7,589 nt of DNA. Origin: Acetobacteraceae bacterium (lineage in GTDB: Bacteria > Pseudomonadota > Alphaproteobacteria > Acetobacterales > Acetobacteraceae). Below, one piece after another: positions 1 through 5,962 of the stretch (positions within the stretch are counted from its first letter, which is position 1; the number at the start of each line of letters is the position of its first letter). A program made the translations under genes and the position numbers. Location of the stretch: NCBI GenBank assembly GCA_947478535.1, contig CANJXD010000273.1, positions 1 to 7,589 on the forward strand. Direction: 5' to 3'. The notes below the pieces were generated by a model. That model did not search any database and was not told the DNA's origin. It saw nothing but the letters and a program-made list of their open reading frames with translations.

Positions 1-561
1 CATGTACTGGTCCATGGTCAGGGGCAGGCGGAGCTGCGCGTTGGGGTTGCCCGCGCCGTTGTTGCGGTTGTTCACCGCGACGGCGCCGAAATGCGCCGCT
101 GTCGCCCCGTGTTCATGCACGTAGCGCTGATGGATCATCGCGTAGGTCGCGACGGTCGAGAACCAGCCATAGGCCGCGTCATCGCCACGCGGCCGCGCAT
201 AGACGGCGCGGCTGCCGCTGCGGGGATTGTCAGCGTAGCAGACGAGCGCCACCTCGCATTGCCCGGCCTCGATCGCGAGGCAGGCGAGCATGAGTCCGGT
301 GATATTGGCGGCCCCGCCCTGGTCCAGCGCGCAGCTCATCCGCGGCTGCAGGCCAAGCGCCGCCGAGAGCTTCTGGCCGTACATCAGCTCCCGCGCCGAG
401 GTCGGCGTCTTGACGAAGACGGCATCCACCGCGTCCTTCGGGATGCGCGCATCCTCCAGCGCCTTGCGGCACGCCTCGACATTGAGCGAGACGGTATCGC
501 GCCCCGGCAGCTTGCCGAAGGCCGTGTGCCCGATGCCCGCGATGACGGTCCTGCCGCGCAT
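1..561 (-). CDS. Thiolase-fold protein (non-classical thiolase / lipid-transfer type), partial at left edge
   Basis: The N-terminal 187 codons of a thiolase-superfamily protein; the C-terminal part lies beyond base 1, so no stop is visible. It opens with the usual first beta strand and loop (VIAGIGHTAFGKLPG, residues 6-20), followed by the helix with ALEDARI and the segment DAVFVKTPTS. The thiolase core helix around residues 79-100 ends in AIEAGQCEVALV, matching the family pattern AI.AG..DV.LV. Classical thiolases carry the acylated Cys 16 residues before that AG; here the position is Gly83 in the stretch LDQGGAAN. That resembles the Cys-less lipid-transfer/SCP-x-like branch, which includes the thiolase-fold retro-aldolase Ltp2. 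The start ATG at 561 is preceded by a strong purine-rich ribosome site (AGGGGGAGGA, 571-580) with 9 nt spacing, and it begins 21 nt after the receptor gene. Likely role: C-C bond cleavage of a CoA thioester at the end of the operon's pathway. The fold is confident; the exact reaction is inference. Confidence 0.85.
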   Translation of the reverse strand, partial: MRGRTVIAGIGHTAFGKLPGRDTVSLNVEACRKALEDARIPKDAVDAVFVKTPTSARELMYGQKLSAALGLQPRMSCALDQGGAANITGLMLACLAIEAGQCEVALVCYADNPRSGSRAVYARPRGDDAAYGWFSTVATYAMIHQRYVHEHGATAAHFGAVAVNNRNNGAGNPNAQLRLPLTMDQYM

Positions 562-582
562 GAAGCAGCATCCTCCCCCTGC

Positions 583-1569
583 TCAACCCGCCCGCGCGAC
601 GCCGATGCGCCGCACGATCTCACCCCAGTTCCGCAGTTCCGACCGCACGAAATTGGCCGCCTCCTCCGCGGTGCTCGGAATGGCTTCCGAATTCACCGCC
701 GCGAGCCGGGCGCGCACCGTCGGATCACCCAGGCAGCGATTCACGATGCCGTTCATCGCCAGCACGATGTCCTGCGGCGTCTGCGCCGGGGCCAGCAGCA
801 CGTACCAGGAGCTGATCTCGAAGCCCGGGAATCCGGCCTCCGCCATGGTCGGCACCTGCGGCATCAACGCCGAACGCCGGGCGCTGCCGACGGCCAACGG
901 CCGCAACCGGCCGGAATCGATGGCGGGGCGCGATGTCGTGGTGTCGAACATCGCCTGGATGCTGCCCACCAGAAGGTCGTTCACCGCCGGCGGCGCCCCG
1001 CGATAGGGGCTGATCACGGCTTCTAGCCCCGTCATCTGCAGCAGCAACTGCGCCGCCATGTGCGGGGATTGCCCAGGGCCGGAGGAGCCGAAGTTCACCC
1101 GCCCCGGATAGGCCCGCATATAGGCGACCAGTTCCGGCACGCTCCGCACCGGCAAGTCGGACCGCACCACCAGCGTGATCGGCACCGTCATCACCATGGA
1201 GACGGCGACGAAATCCGTCAGGATGTCGTAGCCCACATCGGCTTCGATATGCGGCACCACGGCGACAGGGCCGGGATTGCCCATGGTGAAGGTGTAGCCA
1301 TCCGGTGTCGCGCGCGCGCCCAGGCGCAGCCCGATCATGCCGCCCGCCCCGGCGCGATTGTCGACGATGATGGATTGCCGCGTCTCCTGCAGCATCCTCT
1401 CCCCGATCAGGCGGGAGGCAAGGTCCGTCGGCCCACCGGCCGCGGAAGGCGCGATGACGCGGACCGGGCGGTCCGGCCAGGCCCCCTGCGCATGCCCCAC
1501 CCGGGGCAGCAGCGGCAGGGCGGTAGCGCCCAGACCCGTGGACAGGATCAGGCGACGCGTGGTGGCCAT
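583..1569 (-). CDS. Bug-family periplasmic substrate-binding protein (TctC-like)
   Basis: A 328-residue extracytoplasmic solute receptor of the Bug/TctC family, the usual length. Residues 1-28 form an export signal: an RR pair (TTRRLIL, Tat-like), a hydrophobic stretch (GLGATALPLLP) and a cleavage site near GHA-Q. The mature protein starts with the hallmark WPDRPVRVIAPSAAGGPTD (residues 31-49), whose Asp belongs to the ligand loop, followed by NRAGAGGMIG and ATPDGYT (residues 71-93). Later come YDILTDF and VPTMAEAGFPGFE, also family signatures. I prefer the ATG at 1569 over the in-frame GTG at 1572, because AGGAGG (1578-1583) is 8 nt from the ATG and only 5 nt from the GTG. Known members bind carboxylates, amides or aromatic acids and either feed a TctAB permease or act in sensing. 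No TctA or TctB gene is in the window, so this is an orphan receptor inside a CoA-catabolic operon. It probably captures the pathway's acid substrate; the ligand cannot be predicted. Confidence 0.95.
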   Translation of the reverse strand: MATTRRLILSTGLGATALPLLPRVGHAQGAWPDRPVRVIAPSAAGGPTDLASRLIGERMLQETRQSIIVDNRAGAGGMIGLRLGARATPDGYTFTMGNPGPVAVVPHIEADVGYDILTDFVAVSMVMTVPITLVVRSDLPVRSVPELVAYMRAYPGRVNFGSSGPGQSPHMAAQLLLQMTGLEAVISPYRGAPPAVNDLLVGSIQAMFDTTTSRPAIDSGRLRPLAVGSARRSALMPQVPTMAEAGFPGFEISSWYVLLAPAQTPQDIVLAMNGIVNRCLGDPTVRARLAAVNSEAIPSTAEEAANFVRSELRNWGEIVRRIGVARAG

Positions 1570-1598
1570 CACTCCCTCCTCCTTCGCCGCGACGCGCG

Positions 1599-2792
1599 TC
1601 AGATCACGCCGTCACGTTCCAGTTCCGCCAACTCGGCGGCGCCGAGCCCCAGTCTTTCCGCCAGCACCGCATGATTATCCGTACCGAGCGGCACGGAGGG
1701 GCGGGCAGGGATCGAAGCTTCCCCGTCGAAGCGCAGCGCACTCGCCATCGCAGTCATCGCGCCGTATTGCGGGTGCTCGTAGTCCCGCAGCGTGCCGCGG
1801 GCGCGCAGATGCGGGTCCGTCAGCACTTCGGGCAATTCGCGCACCGGGGCGGATGGAACACGCGCCGCCACCATCCGCGCGAAAACCTCCGCGCGCGTCA
1901 GCGGGCGGGTCAGTGCCGCGACCATGTCGTCCACCACATCCATATTGGCGACGCGCGCCTTGTTGGTGGCGCAGCGCGGGTCGTCCGCCAGCTCCGGCCG
2001 GCCGAGCGCCGTCACCAGTGCGCGCCAATGCGTGTCGTTGTTGGCGAGGATGGCGATGTAGCCATCCGCCGCCGGATAGGTGTTGTAGGGCGCGAGCGAC
2101 ATGCCGCCATGCCGGTTGCCGGTACGTGGCGCCGCGGCGCCGCCGGAGGCATGCACCATGCCGATGCTGGAGCTGAGCGTCACATAGGCGGCCTCCATCA
2201 TGGAGACCTCGACGCGCCTCGCGCGGCCCGTGCGCTCGCGGTCCAGCAGCGCGGTGACGATGGCGGCGTAGAGGTGCACGCCGGTATTGAAATCGCAAAT
2301 CGCCGGCCCGGCCTTCACCGGGGGCTGATCCGCATAGCCGGTGCAGGCCATGATGCCGGACATGGCCTGCACCGTCAGGTCCATGGCGGGATAGTCGCGA
2401 TAGGGCCCGCTATCCCCGTAGCCGGAACTGCAGGCGTAGATCAGCCGGGGGTTGCGCGCCTGCAGCGCGGCAGCGCCGAAGCCCAGGCGATCCATCACGC
2501 CGGGCGCGAAATTCTCCACCACCACATCGGCGCCATCGGCCAGCCGCAGCAGGATGTCCCGACCGCGCGCGGTCTTGATATCAAGGCGCAGGGACAGCTT
2601 GCCGGCGTTCAGCATCGAATAGGGAAGCCGGCTCGCCGGCGTTTCCGCGCGCTTGCGCAGATGCTCGCCGCCGAAGGGCTCCACCTTGATCACCTCGGCC
2701 CCCGCCGCGGCCATGAGGAAGGTGGCGTAGGGGCCGTTGTAGATCTGCGTGAGGTCGAGGATGGTGATCCCCGCCAGCGGCGCGCCGTTCAT
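1599..2792 (-). CDS. CaiB/BaiF (class III) family CoA-transferase
   Basis: A 397-residue class III CoA-transferase, typical length for the family (formyl-CoA transferase, CaiB, BaiF, succinyl-CoA-dependent transferases). The N-terminus LAGITILDLTQIYNGPYATFLMA and GAEVIKVEP (residues 31-39) are standard. KLSLRLDIKT and DVVVENFAPGVMDRLGFG (about 89-106) follow, then SGYGDSGPYRDYPAMD. Asp167 in the segment AGPAICDFNTGVHL matches Asp169 of formyl-CoA transferase, which forms the aspartyl-CoA anhydride, so the catalytic residue is present. The C-terminal half has the usual RHGGMSLAPYNTYPAADGYIAI-type region and a VPSAPVRELPEVLTDPHL motif. The enzyme is cytoplasmic and moves CoA between carboxylates. 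With no acyl-CoA ligase in view, it is the likely activating step of the pathway. Its ATG overlaps the upstream crotonase stop (ATGA, 2789-2792), indicating translational coupling. Donor and acceptor acids are unknown. Confidence 0.95.
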   Translation of the reverse strand: MNGAPLAGITILDLTQIYNGPYATFLMAAAGAEVIKVEPFGGEHLRKRAETPASRLPYSMLNAGKLSLRLDIKTARGRDILLRLADGADVVVENFAPGVMDRLGFGAAALQARNPRLIYACSSGYGDSGPYRDYPAMDLTVQAMSGIMACTGYADQPPVKAGPAICDFNTGVHLYAAIVTALLDRERTGRARRVEVSMMEAAYVTLSSSIGMVHASGGAAAPRTGNRHGGMSLAPYNTYPAADGYIAILANNDTHWRALVTALGRPELADDPRCATNKARVANMDVVDDMVAALTRPLTRAEVFARMVAARVPSAPVRELPEVLTDPHLRARGTLRDYEHPQYGAMTAMASALRFDGEASIPARPSVPLGTDNHAVLAERLGLGAAELAELERDGVI

Positions 2793-3565
2793 CGCCCCCT
2801 GAAGCGCGGCTTGCGCTTCTCCGCGAAGGCGGCGCGGCCTTCCTGCACATCTTCGGTCTGCTGCAGCAGGCGGCTCGTCATCTGTTCCAGCCGCAGGCCG
2901 GAGGCGAGGTCCATGTCGCGTGACCGCACGGCGAGTTCCTTCGCCGCCTGCACCGCCAGCGGCGCATTCGCGGCGATGCGTCGCGCGTAGTCATAGGCCA
3001 ACGTCATCAACTGGTCTCGCGGCACCACCCGGTTCACCAGGCCCCAGCGTTCCGCCGTCGCCGCGTCGATCGCATCGCCGGTCAGCAGCATCTCCATCGC
3101 GATGCAATGCGGCAACTGCCGCGCCAGGCGTTGCGTGCCGCCATTGCCGGCGATCACGCCGCGCTTTACCTCCGCCACGCCGAAGGTCGCCTCCGGGACG
3201 GAGATGCGGATATCCGTGGCCAGCAGCAGCGTCGTGCCACCGCCGATGCACAGTCCGTTCACCGCACCGATCACGGGCTTCCACACTTCCAGCCCGCGGT
3301 TGAGCAACTGGCCCTTCTGCGTCAGCCACAACTCGCCGGGATCGACTTCCCGCCCGATCCAGGACCGGATATCGGCGCCGGCGCTGAAGGCGCGTTCCCC
3401 CGCGCCGGTGATGATGGCGCAGCGGACGGCAGGGTCATCCCTGACCCGCACCCAGGCATCGGACAGGCCCTGATAGTGCTCCGCATCCATGGCGTTGAGC
3501 TTGTCGGGCCGGTTCATGGTGATGAGGGCGATGCCCTCCTCATCCAAAGCGAAGTCGATCGACAC
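2789..3565 (-). CDS. Enoyl-CoA hydratase/isomerase (crotonase) family protein with altered active site
   Basis: A 258-residue crotonase-superfamily protein of normal length. The N-terminus ALITMNRPDKLNAMD (13-27), the first oxyanion-hole segment AFSAGADI (59-66), and the second, VNGLCIGGGTTLLLATDIRIS (102-122), are clear. FGVAEVKRGVIAGNGGTQRL (128-147) keeps Glu132, equivalent to Glu164 of rat mitochondrial crotonase. The other catalytic glutamate (rat Glu144, usually in GGGxEL) is Thr112 here. Known delta3,delta2-enoyl-CoA isomerases work with only the Glu164-type residue, so isomerase, hydrolase or another crotonase reaction is as likely as hydration. The start is GTG at 3565: an in-frame stop lies one codon upstream and the next Met is at residue 17, inside the fold. 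The ribosome site is weak (GGGGGAA, about 9 nt away), and only 3 nt separate it from the dehydrogenase stop, so it is probably translationally coupled. Confidence 0.93.
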   Translation of the reverse strand: MSIDFALDEEGIALITMNRPDKLNAMDAEHYQGLSDAWVRVRDDPAVRCAIITGAGERAFSAGADIRSWIGREVDPGELWLTQKGQLLNRGLEVWKPVIGAVNGLCIGGGTTLLLATDIRISVPEATFGVAEVKRGVIAGNGGTQRLARQLPHCIAMEMLLTGDAIDAATAERWGLVNRVVPRDQLMTLAYDYARRIAANAPLAVQAAKELAVRSRDMDLASGLRLEQMTSRLLQQTEDVQEGRAAFAEKRKPRFRGR

Positions 3566-3568
3566 GGT

Positions 3569-4738
3569 TCAGTTCCCCCGTCCGCCGAGCAGATGCCGCG
3601 CCACCACCATGCGCTGCACCTCCGAAGGCCCTTCCCCGATGCGCTTGATGCGCAACTCGCGGAACCAGCGTTCCAGCGGCAGCGCCTTCGTCACGCCGAG
3701 GCCGCCCATGATCTGGATGCAGCGATCGACGACGCGATGCGCCGTCTCGGTCGCCGTCACCTTGGCGATCGAGGCCTCGATCTTCGGATTGTGGCCGAGA
3801 TCGGCCTGCCAGGCGGCCTGCCACACCAGCAGCCGCGCCGCGCGCAGTTCCATCTCGCTATCCGCGATCATCCACTGGATGGCCTGCTTGTCGGCGAGGC
3901 GGGAGCGGAAGGTCTCCCGCGTCTTCGCCCATTCGATGGCGATCTCCAGCGCCGATTGCGCGATGCCCAGTGTGCCGGCGGCATAGGGGATGCGGCCCTC
4001 GACCAGCCATTTCTCGCAGATCGCGAAGCCCTGGCCTTCCTCGCCGAGCCGGTTCTCCTCCGGCACCTCCACATTGTCGAAGAAGACCTCGTAGGGGGCA
4101 TAGGCGCGGATGACGGGGATTTCCCGCGTCGTCATTCCCTTCGACTTGCCGTCGACGATGAAGCAGGAAATTCCGGCGCGATCCCCGCCGGCACCGGTAC
4201 GGGCGAAGACGATGCCCCAATCCGCGTTCGCCGCGCCGGTGATCCACATCTTCTGGCCGTTGATGACGTAGCGGTCGCCCTTCCGCTCCGCCCGCGTGCG
4301 AATGGCGCGCGCGGGGTCCGAACCGCCGGATGGCTCACTGATCGCGACGAAGATGCGCTTGCCCTGTTGCACGCCCGGGCGGCCCCATCGCTCGATCTGG
4401 TCCGGCGTGCCCTGCCAGATGGCATTGGGCGGGTCAGCCCCGAAGGCGCCGCAAGCCGGGATATAGGCGCCCATGCGGCAGCGTGCTGCTTCCTCCGCCA
4501 CGATGGCCTGGCCCAGCAGGTTCAGCCCGCCACCGCCATGCTCCTCCGGCGTGCGATAGCACCAGAGGCCGAGTTCCCGCGCCAGTTTCTGCAACGGCGC
4601 CAGCGCTTCCGCCGGCAGCGAGACGGCATCGTGCGGCAGCTTGTCCTCAAGCGGCGCCACCTCCTCCGTCATGAAGCGGCGGGCGGTCTCACGCACCGCG
4701 CGCAATTCTTCAGGCAGCTCCCAGGCTCCCAGGGACAT
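3569..4738 (-). CDS. Acyl-CoA dehydrogenase family flavoenzyme
   Basis: A 389-residue FAD-dependent acyl-CoA dehydrogenase, normal length. It has the all-alpha N-domain (ELRAVRETARRFMTEEVAP, then LGLWCYRTPEEHGGGGLNLLG), the beta domain with the flavin-contacting AISEPSGGSD (132-141) and KMWITGAANADW (163-174), then YEVFFDNVEVPEENRLGEEGQGF (216-238). The C-terminal helical domain has ETFRSRLADKQAIQWMIADSEMEL and the signature QIMGGLGVTKALPLERWFRELR. Glu369 in IGEGPSE sits at the catalytic-base position of SCAD/MCAD-type enzymes. It is the first gene of the leftward operon and would oxidise an acyl-CoA to a 2-enoyl-CoA, or run in reverse like the CaiA-type crotonobetainyl-CoA reductase. The ATG at 4738 has GAGGAA 6 nt upstream. 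The frame stays open for about 105 more codons upstream, but these cross the AT-rich control region and resemble no dehydrogenase N-terminus. Substrate chain type is not deducible. Confidence 0.95.
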   Translation of the reverse strand: MSLGAWELPEELRAVRETARRFMTEEVAPLEDKLPHDAVSLPAEALAPLQKLARELGLWCYRTPEEHGGGGLNLLGQAIVAEEAARCRMGAYIPACGAFGADPPNAIWQGTPDQIERWGRPGVQQGKRIFVAISEPSGGSDPARAIRTRAERKGDRYVINGQKMWITGAANADWGIVFARTGAGGDRAGISCFIVDGKSKGMTTREIPVIRAYAPYEVFFDNVEVPEENRLGEEGQGFAICEKWLVEGRIPYAAGTLGIAQSALEIAIEWAKTRETFRSRLADKQAIQWMIADSEMELRAARLLVWQAAWQADLGHNPKIEASIAKVTATETAHRVVDRCIQIMGGLGVTKALPLERWFRELRIKRIGEGPSEVQRMVVARHLLGGRGN

Positions 4739-4760
4739 CGGCGCTTCCTCAACATTATGC

Positions 4761-4780
4761 TTAAAAGTAGCTGATTGGCT
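4761..4780 (+). repeat. 20-bp direct repeat, copy 1 (operator candidate next to acd)
   Basis: TTAAAAGTAGCTGATTGGCT, identical at 19 of 20 positions to 4987-5006, in the same orientation. The copy is 22 bp upstream of the dehydrogenase ATG. It lies inside a larger dyad: CTTAAAA (4760-4766) and TTTTAAG (4781-4787) are perfect 7-bp inverted arms, and AGC/GCT sit inside them. Placement just downstream of a leftward TTGACA suggests a repressor site over the promoter. Which protein binds it is not shown. Confidence 0.7.
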
Positions 4781-4791
4781 TTTTAAGATCC

Positions 4792-4797
4792 TGTCAA
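4792..4797 (-). promoter_or_regulatory. Possible -35 element (TTGACA) for the acd operon
   Basis: Read leftward, the hexamer is an exact sigma-70 -35 consensus, 53 bp upstream of the dehydrogenase ATG. The -10 position 16-18 bp further on falls in the direct repeat and matches TATAAT poorly (TCAGCT or CAGCTA). The promoter is therefore either activator-dependent, of relaxed alphaproteobacterial type, or located elsewhere. Confidence 0.35.
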
Positions 4798-4819
4798 GCG
4801 CCCCGATGTTTCGGGGCGC
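4798..4819. promoter_or_regulatory. Perfect 9-bp-stem palindrome (GCGCCCCGA/TCGGGGCGC, 4-nt loop)
   Basis: The arms 4798-4806 and 4811-4819 are perfectly complementary around the loop TGTT. The element abuts the leftward TTGACA with no gap. Neither strand has a T-run after the stem, so it does not look like an intrinsic terminator. It may be a regulator-binding dyad upstream of the -35 (an activator position) or a hairpin of unknown role. Confidence 0.6.
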
Positions 4820-4975
4820 CACCGCGATCCCGCTTGTTCCGCTGCTGACGGCTTCCACGGTCCCCTGCACCGGGCCAGGAGTGACAGGCCGATAAGCGCC
4901 AGCGGCACATGCGGCGGGTAACTGGTCCCCAGCCAAAGCATCCGGCCCCTGGTGTCGGCAGGCATGGCGCTGCCT

Positions 4976-4986
4976 TGGTATATCCA
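4976..4986 (+). promoter_or_regulatory. GntR/HutC-type operator-like sequence TGGTATATCCA
   Basis: An interrupted dyad with TGG/CCA arms around an AT core, just left of the second repeat copy and 47 bp before the regulator's ATG. From memory, HutC-subfamily regulators such as PhnF and NagR/YvoA bind sites close to TGGTATAGACCA; this sequence is one base shorter but shares TGGTATA and the CCA end. It fits autoregulation by the adjacent regulator, but only one copy is seen, so the call is tentative. Confidence 0.4.
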
Positions 4987-5006
4987 TTAAAAATAGCTGA
5001 TTGGCT
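4987..5006 (+). repeat. 20-bp direct repeat, copy 2 (operator candidate next to gntR)
   Basis: TTAAAAATAGCTGATTGGCT, 19/20 identical to 4761-4780, offset 226 bp, same orientation, ending 27 bp before the regulator's ATG. A shared TCAAGC also follows at the same distance in both copies (4794-4799 and 5020-5025), giving about 29 of 39 identical positions over the extended repeat. One copy per divergent gene argues for a shared binding protein. Confidence 0.7.
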
Positions 5007-5033
5007 GATAAGTATGACATCAAGCACGATCCG

Positions 5034-5885
5034 ATGGACCTAGGCCCCACCAATCCCCCCCAGGGCGTTCGCTTTGCCGAAGCGGCGGAGCCTTCCGGCG
5101 TCGCTCTCTATGCGCGCCTCGCCGCCGCGCTCCGCATCCGCGTGCAGCAGGGCGAATGGAAGGCAGGGGAGCGGCTTCCCACGATGGAGCGGATCGCCGG
5201 GGAATATGGCGTGGCCGGCATCACCGTCCGCCAGGCCGTGCAGCGGCTGGTCGCGGAAGGCACGTTGAGCTCGGCACGTGGACGGGGCACGCATGTGCTC
5301 CGCAACCCGTCGCTCCCGGCCGCGAGCGACGGGCTGCGCAGCGCCATCAATGATCCGCGCGTGCTCGGCCCCGACCACGCCATCCGCATCCTGTCGCGGG
5401 AGGAAGTGGCTGCCCTGCCGCCCACTCTGGCGCATGCCCACCAGCCCGCACCGGGCTACATGCGGGTGCGCAAGCTGCACGACTACCGTGCCACGACCTT
5501 TGCGTTGATGGACATCTACGTCGCGAGCGACATCTATCGTCGCTTTCCCGCCGGGGCGGATGAGAGGAACAAACTGTCTCTCCTGTTGCGCGACCGCAGC
5601 GGCGTCACCATCGCGGAGAGCCGGGAGGAACTGACCATCGCGGCGGCCGATGCTCACACGGCGGAACTGCTGCGCTGTTCCATCGCCGCACCGCTGGTGC
5701 GGGTGCGCCGCTGGCGGACGGATGCGGCGGGCGTCGTCATCTATGCCTGTGTCGTGCTGTACCGCGGCGATCTGTTCGTTTGGGAACACACGGAACGCTT
5801 GCCGAAGGCGGACCATTTCAGCGAGCACGTCGTCCCGACGCCGCACCTGCTGGCGACACCGCGCAGGGGGAAGGCGCCGAGATAG
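5034..5885 (+). CDS. GntR-family transcriptional regulator, HutC subfamily (UTRA domain)
   Basis: A 283-residue one-component regulator. Residues 23-88 are a GntR winged helix-turn-helix: ALYARLAAALRIRVQQGEWKAGERLPTMERIA, then GVAGITVRQAVQRLVAEGTLSSARGRGTHV with the recognition helix at ITVRQAVQRL and the wing at RGRGTHV. Residues about 115-255 form a UTRA-type effector domain (YMRVRKLHDYRATTFALMDIYV, SREELTIAAADAHTAELL, PLVRVRRWRTD, ending in YRGDLFVWEHTERL), placing it in the HutC subgroup, whose ligands are often acids, amino sugars or amines. The ATG at 5034 is the first in-frame ATG and leaves about 20 residues before the DNA-binding domain. No Shine-Dalgarno sequence is visible before it. 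An in-frame TTG at 5001 lies inside the second direct repeat and is less likely. The gene is divergent from the acyl-CoA dehydrogenase operon, the normal arrangement for a local repressor relieved by a pathway intermediate. Confidence 0.93.
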   Translation: MDLGPTNPPQGVRFAEAAEPSGVALYARLAAALRIRVQQGEWKAGERLPTMERIAGEYGVAGITVRQAVQRLVAEGTLSSARGRGTHVLRNPSLPAASDGLRSAINDPRVLGPDHAIRILSREEVAALPPTLAHAHQPAPGYMRVRKLHDYRATTFALMDIYVASDIYRRFPAGADERNKLSLLLRDRSGVTIAESREELTIAAADAHTAELLRCSIAAPLVRVRRWRTDAAGVVIYACVVLYRGDLFVWEHTERLPKADHFSEHVVPTPHLLATPRRGKAPR

Positions 5886-5888
5886 GAC

Positions 5889-5940
5889 CGGGGCACCATC
5901 GCCCCGCAGGGCGGTCTCACGCCTGCCGCAGTTCCGCCCT
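5889..5940. terminator. Hairpin pair between convergent genes, possible terminator
   Basis: Two stems sit in the 77-bp gap between the regulator stop and the SDR stop. The first is CGGGGC (5889-5894) with GCCCCG (5901-5906) and a 6-nt loop, starting 3 nt after the regulator's stop. The second is AGGGCGG (5908-5914) with CCGCCCT (5934-5940) and a 19-nt loop. Both are perfect, but no U-tract follows on either strand, so termination would have to be atypical or Rho-assisted. Confidence 0.35.
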
Positions 5941-5962
5941 CGGCGCCGCCCTCACGCGGCCC

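Larger units (their letters stand above)
4739..5033. promoter_or_regulatory. Divergent control region between the acd operon and gntR
   Basis: 295 bp lie between the start of the leftward dehydrogenase gene and the start of the rightward regulator gene. Two AT-rich patches (about 4751-4797 and 4975-5023) stand out in a GC-rich background and lie next to the two starts, as expected for back-to-back promoters. The region contains a 20-bp direct repeat, a perfect GC-rich palindrome, a TTGACA reading leftward (4792-4797) and a HutC-type operator-like sequence, listed separately. I could not assign a convincing -10 box at 16-18 bp from the TTGACA; a CATAAT (4754-4759, leftward) is too far from it. 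The middle 4820-4970 is GC-rich, holds no recognisable gene and only short unsupported reading frames. Regulation of the operon from here by the adjacent GntR protein is inference from the arrangement. Confidence 0.75.

Noticed and set aside
230..586. Alternative minus-strand frame over the thiolase start, raising the question of a frameshift
   Set aside because: The frame starting at 561 reads without a stop to the edge and gives a convincing thiolase-like protein; the other frame is a shadow starting at a TTG.
1671..2990. Plus-strand open frame of about 439 codons opposite the CoA-transferase
   Set aside because: Shadow of a confident gene on the other strand; composition is typical of antisense GC-rich frames.
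3107..4774. Long plus-strand open frame (about 555 codons) opposite the dehydrogenase and crotonase genes
   Set aside because: High-GC antisense shadow: low-complexity Arg/His/Ala-rich translation with no recognisable domain, opposite two clearly real genes.
4798..4819. Reading the GC-rich palindrome as an intrinsic terminator
   Set aside because: No T-tract on either strand and no gene ends near it; both flanking genes start outward from this region.
4783..4965. A 60-codon minus-strand frame in the divergent region, possibly a leader peptide or gene remnant
   Set aside because: Weak ribosome site (AAGG only), no recognisable similarity, and it overlaps the palindrome and promoter elements; chance open frames are frequent at this GC content.
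4781..4986. Insertion of a small mobile element flanked by the 20-bp repeats as a target-site duplication
   Set aside because: A 20-bp duplication is too long for most transposons, no terminal inverted repeats were seen at the inner edges, and the placement near both starts fits operators better.
4739..5053. In-frame upstream extension of the acyl-CoA dehydrogenase by about 105 residues
   Set aside because: The extension crosses the control region and part of gntR, has no family similarity, and the ATG at 4738 has a good ribosome site and a normal N-terminus.
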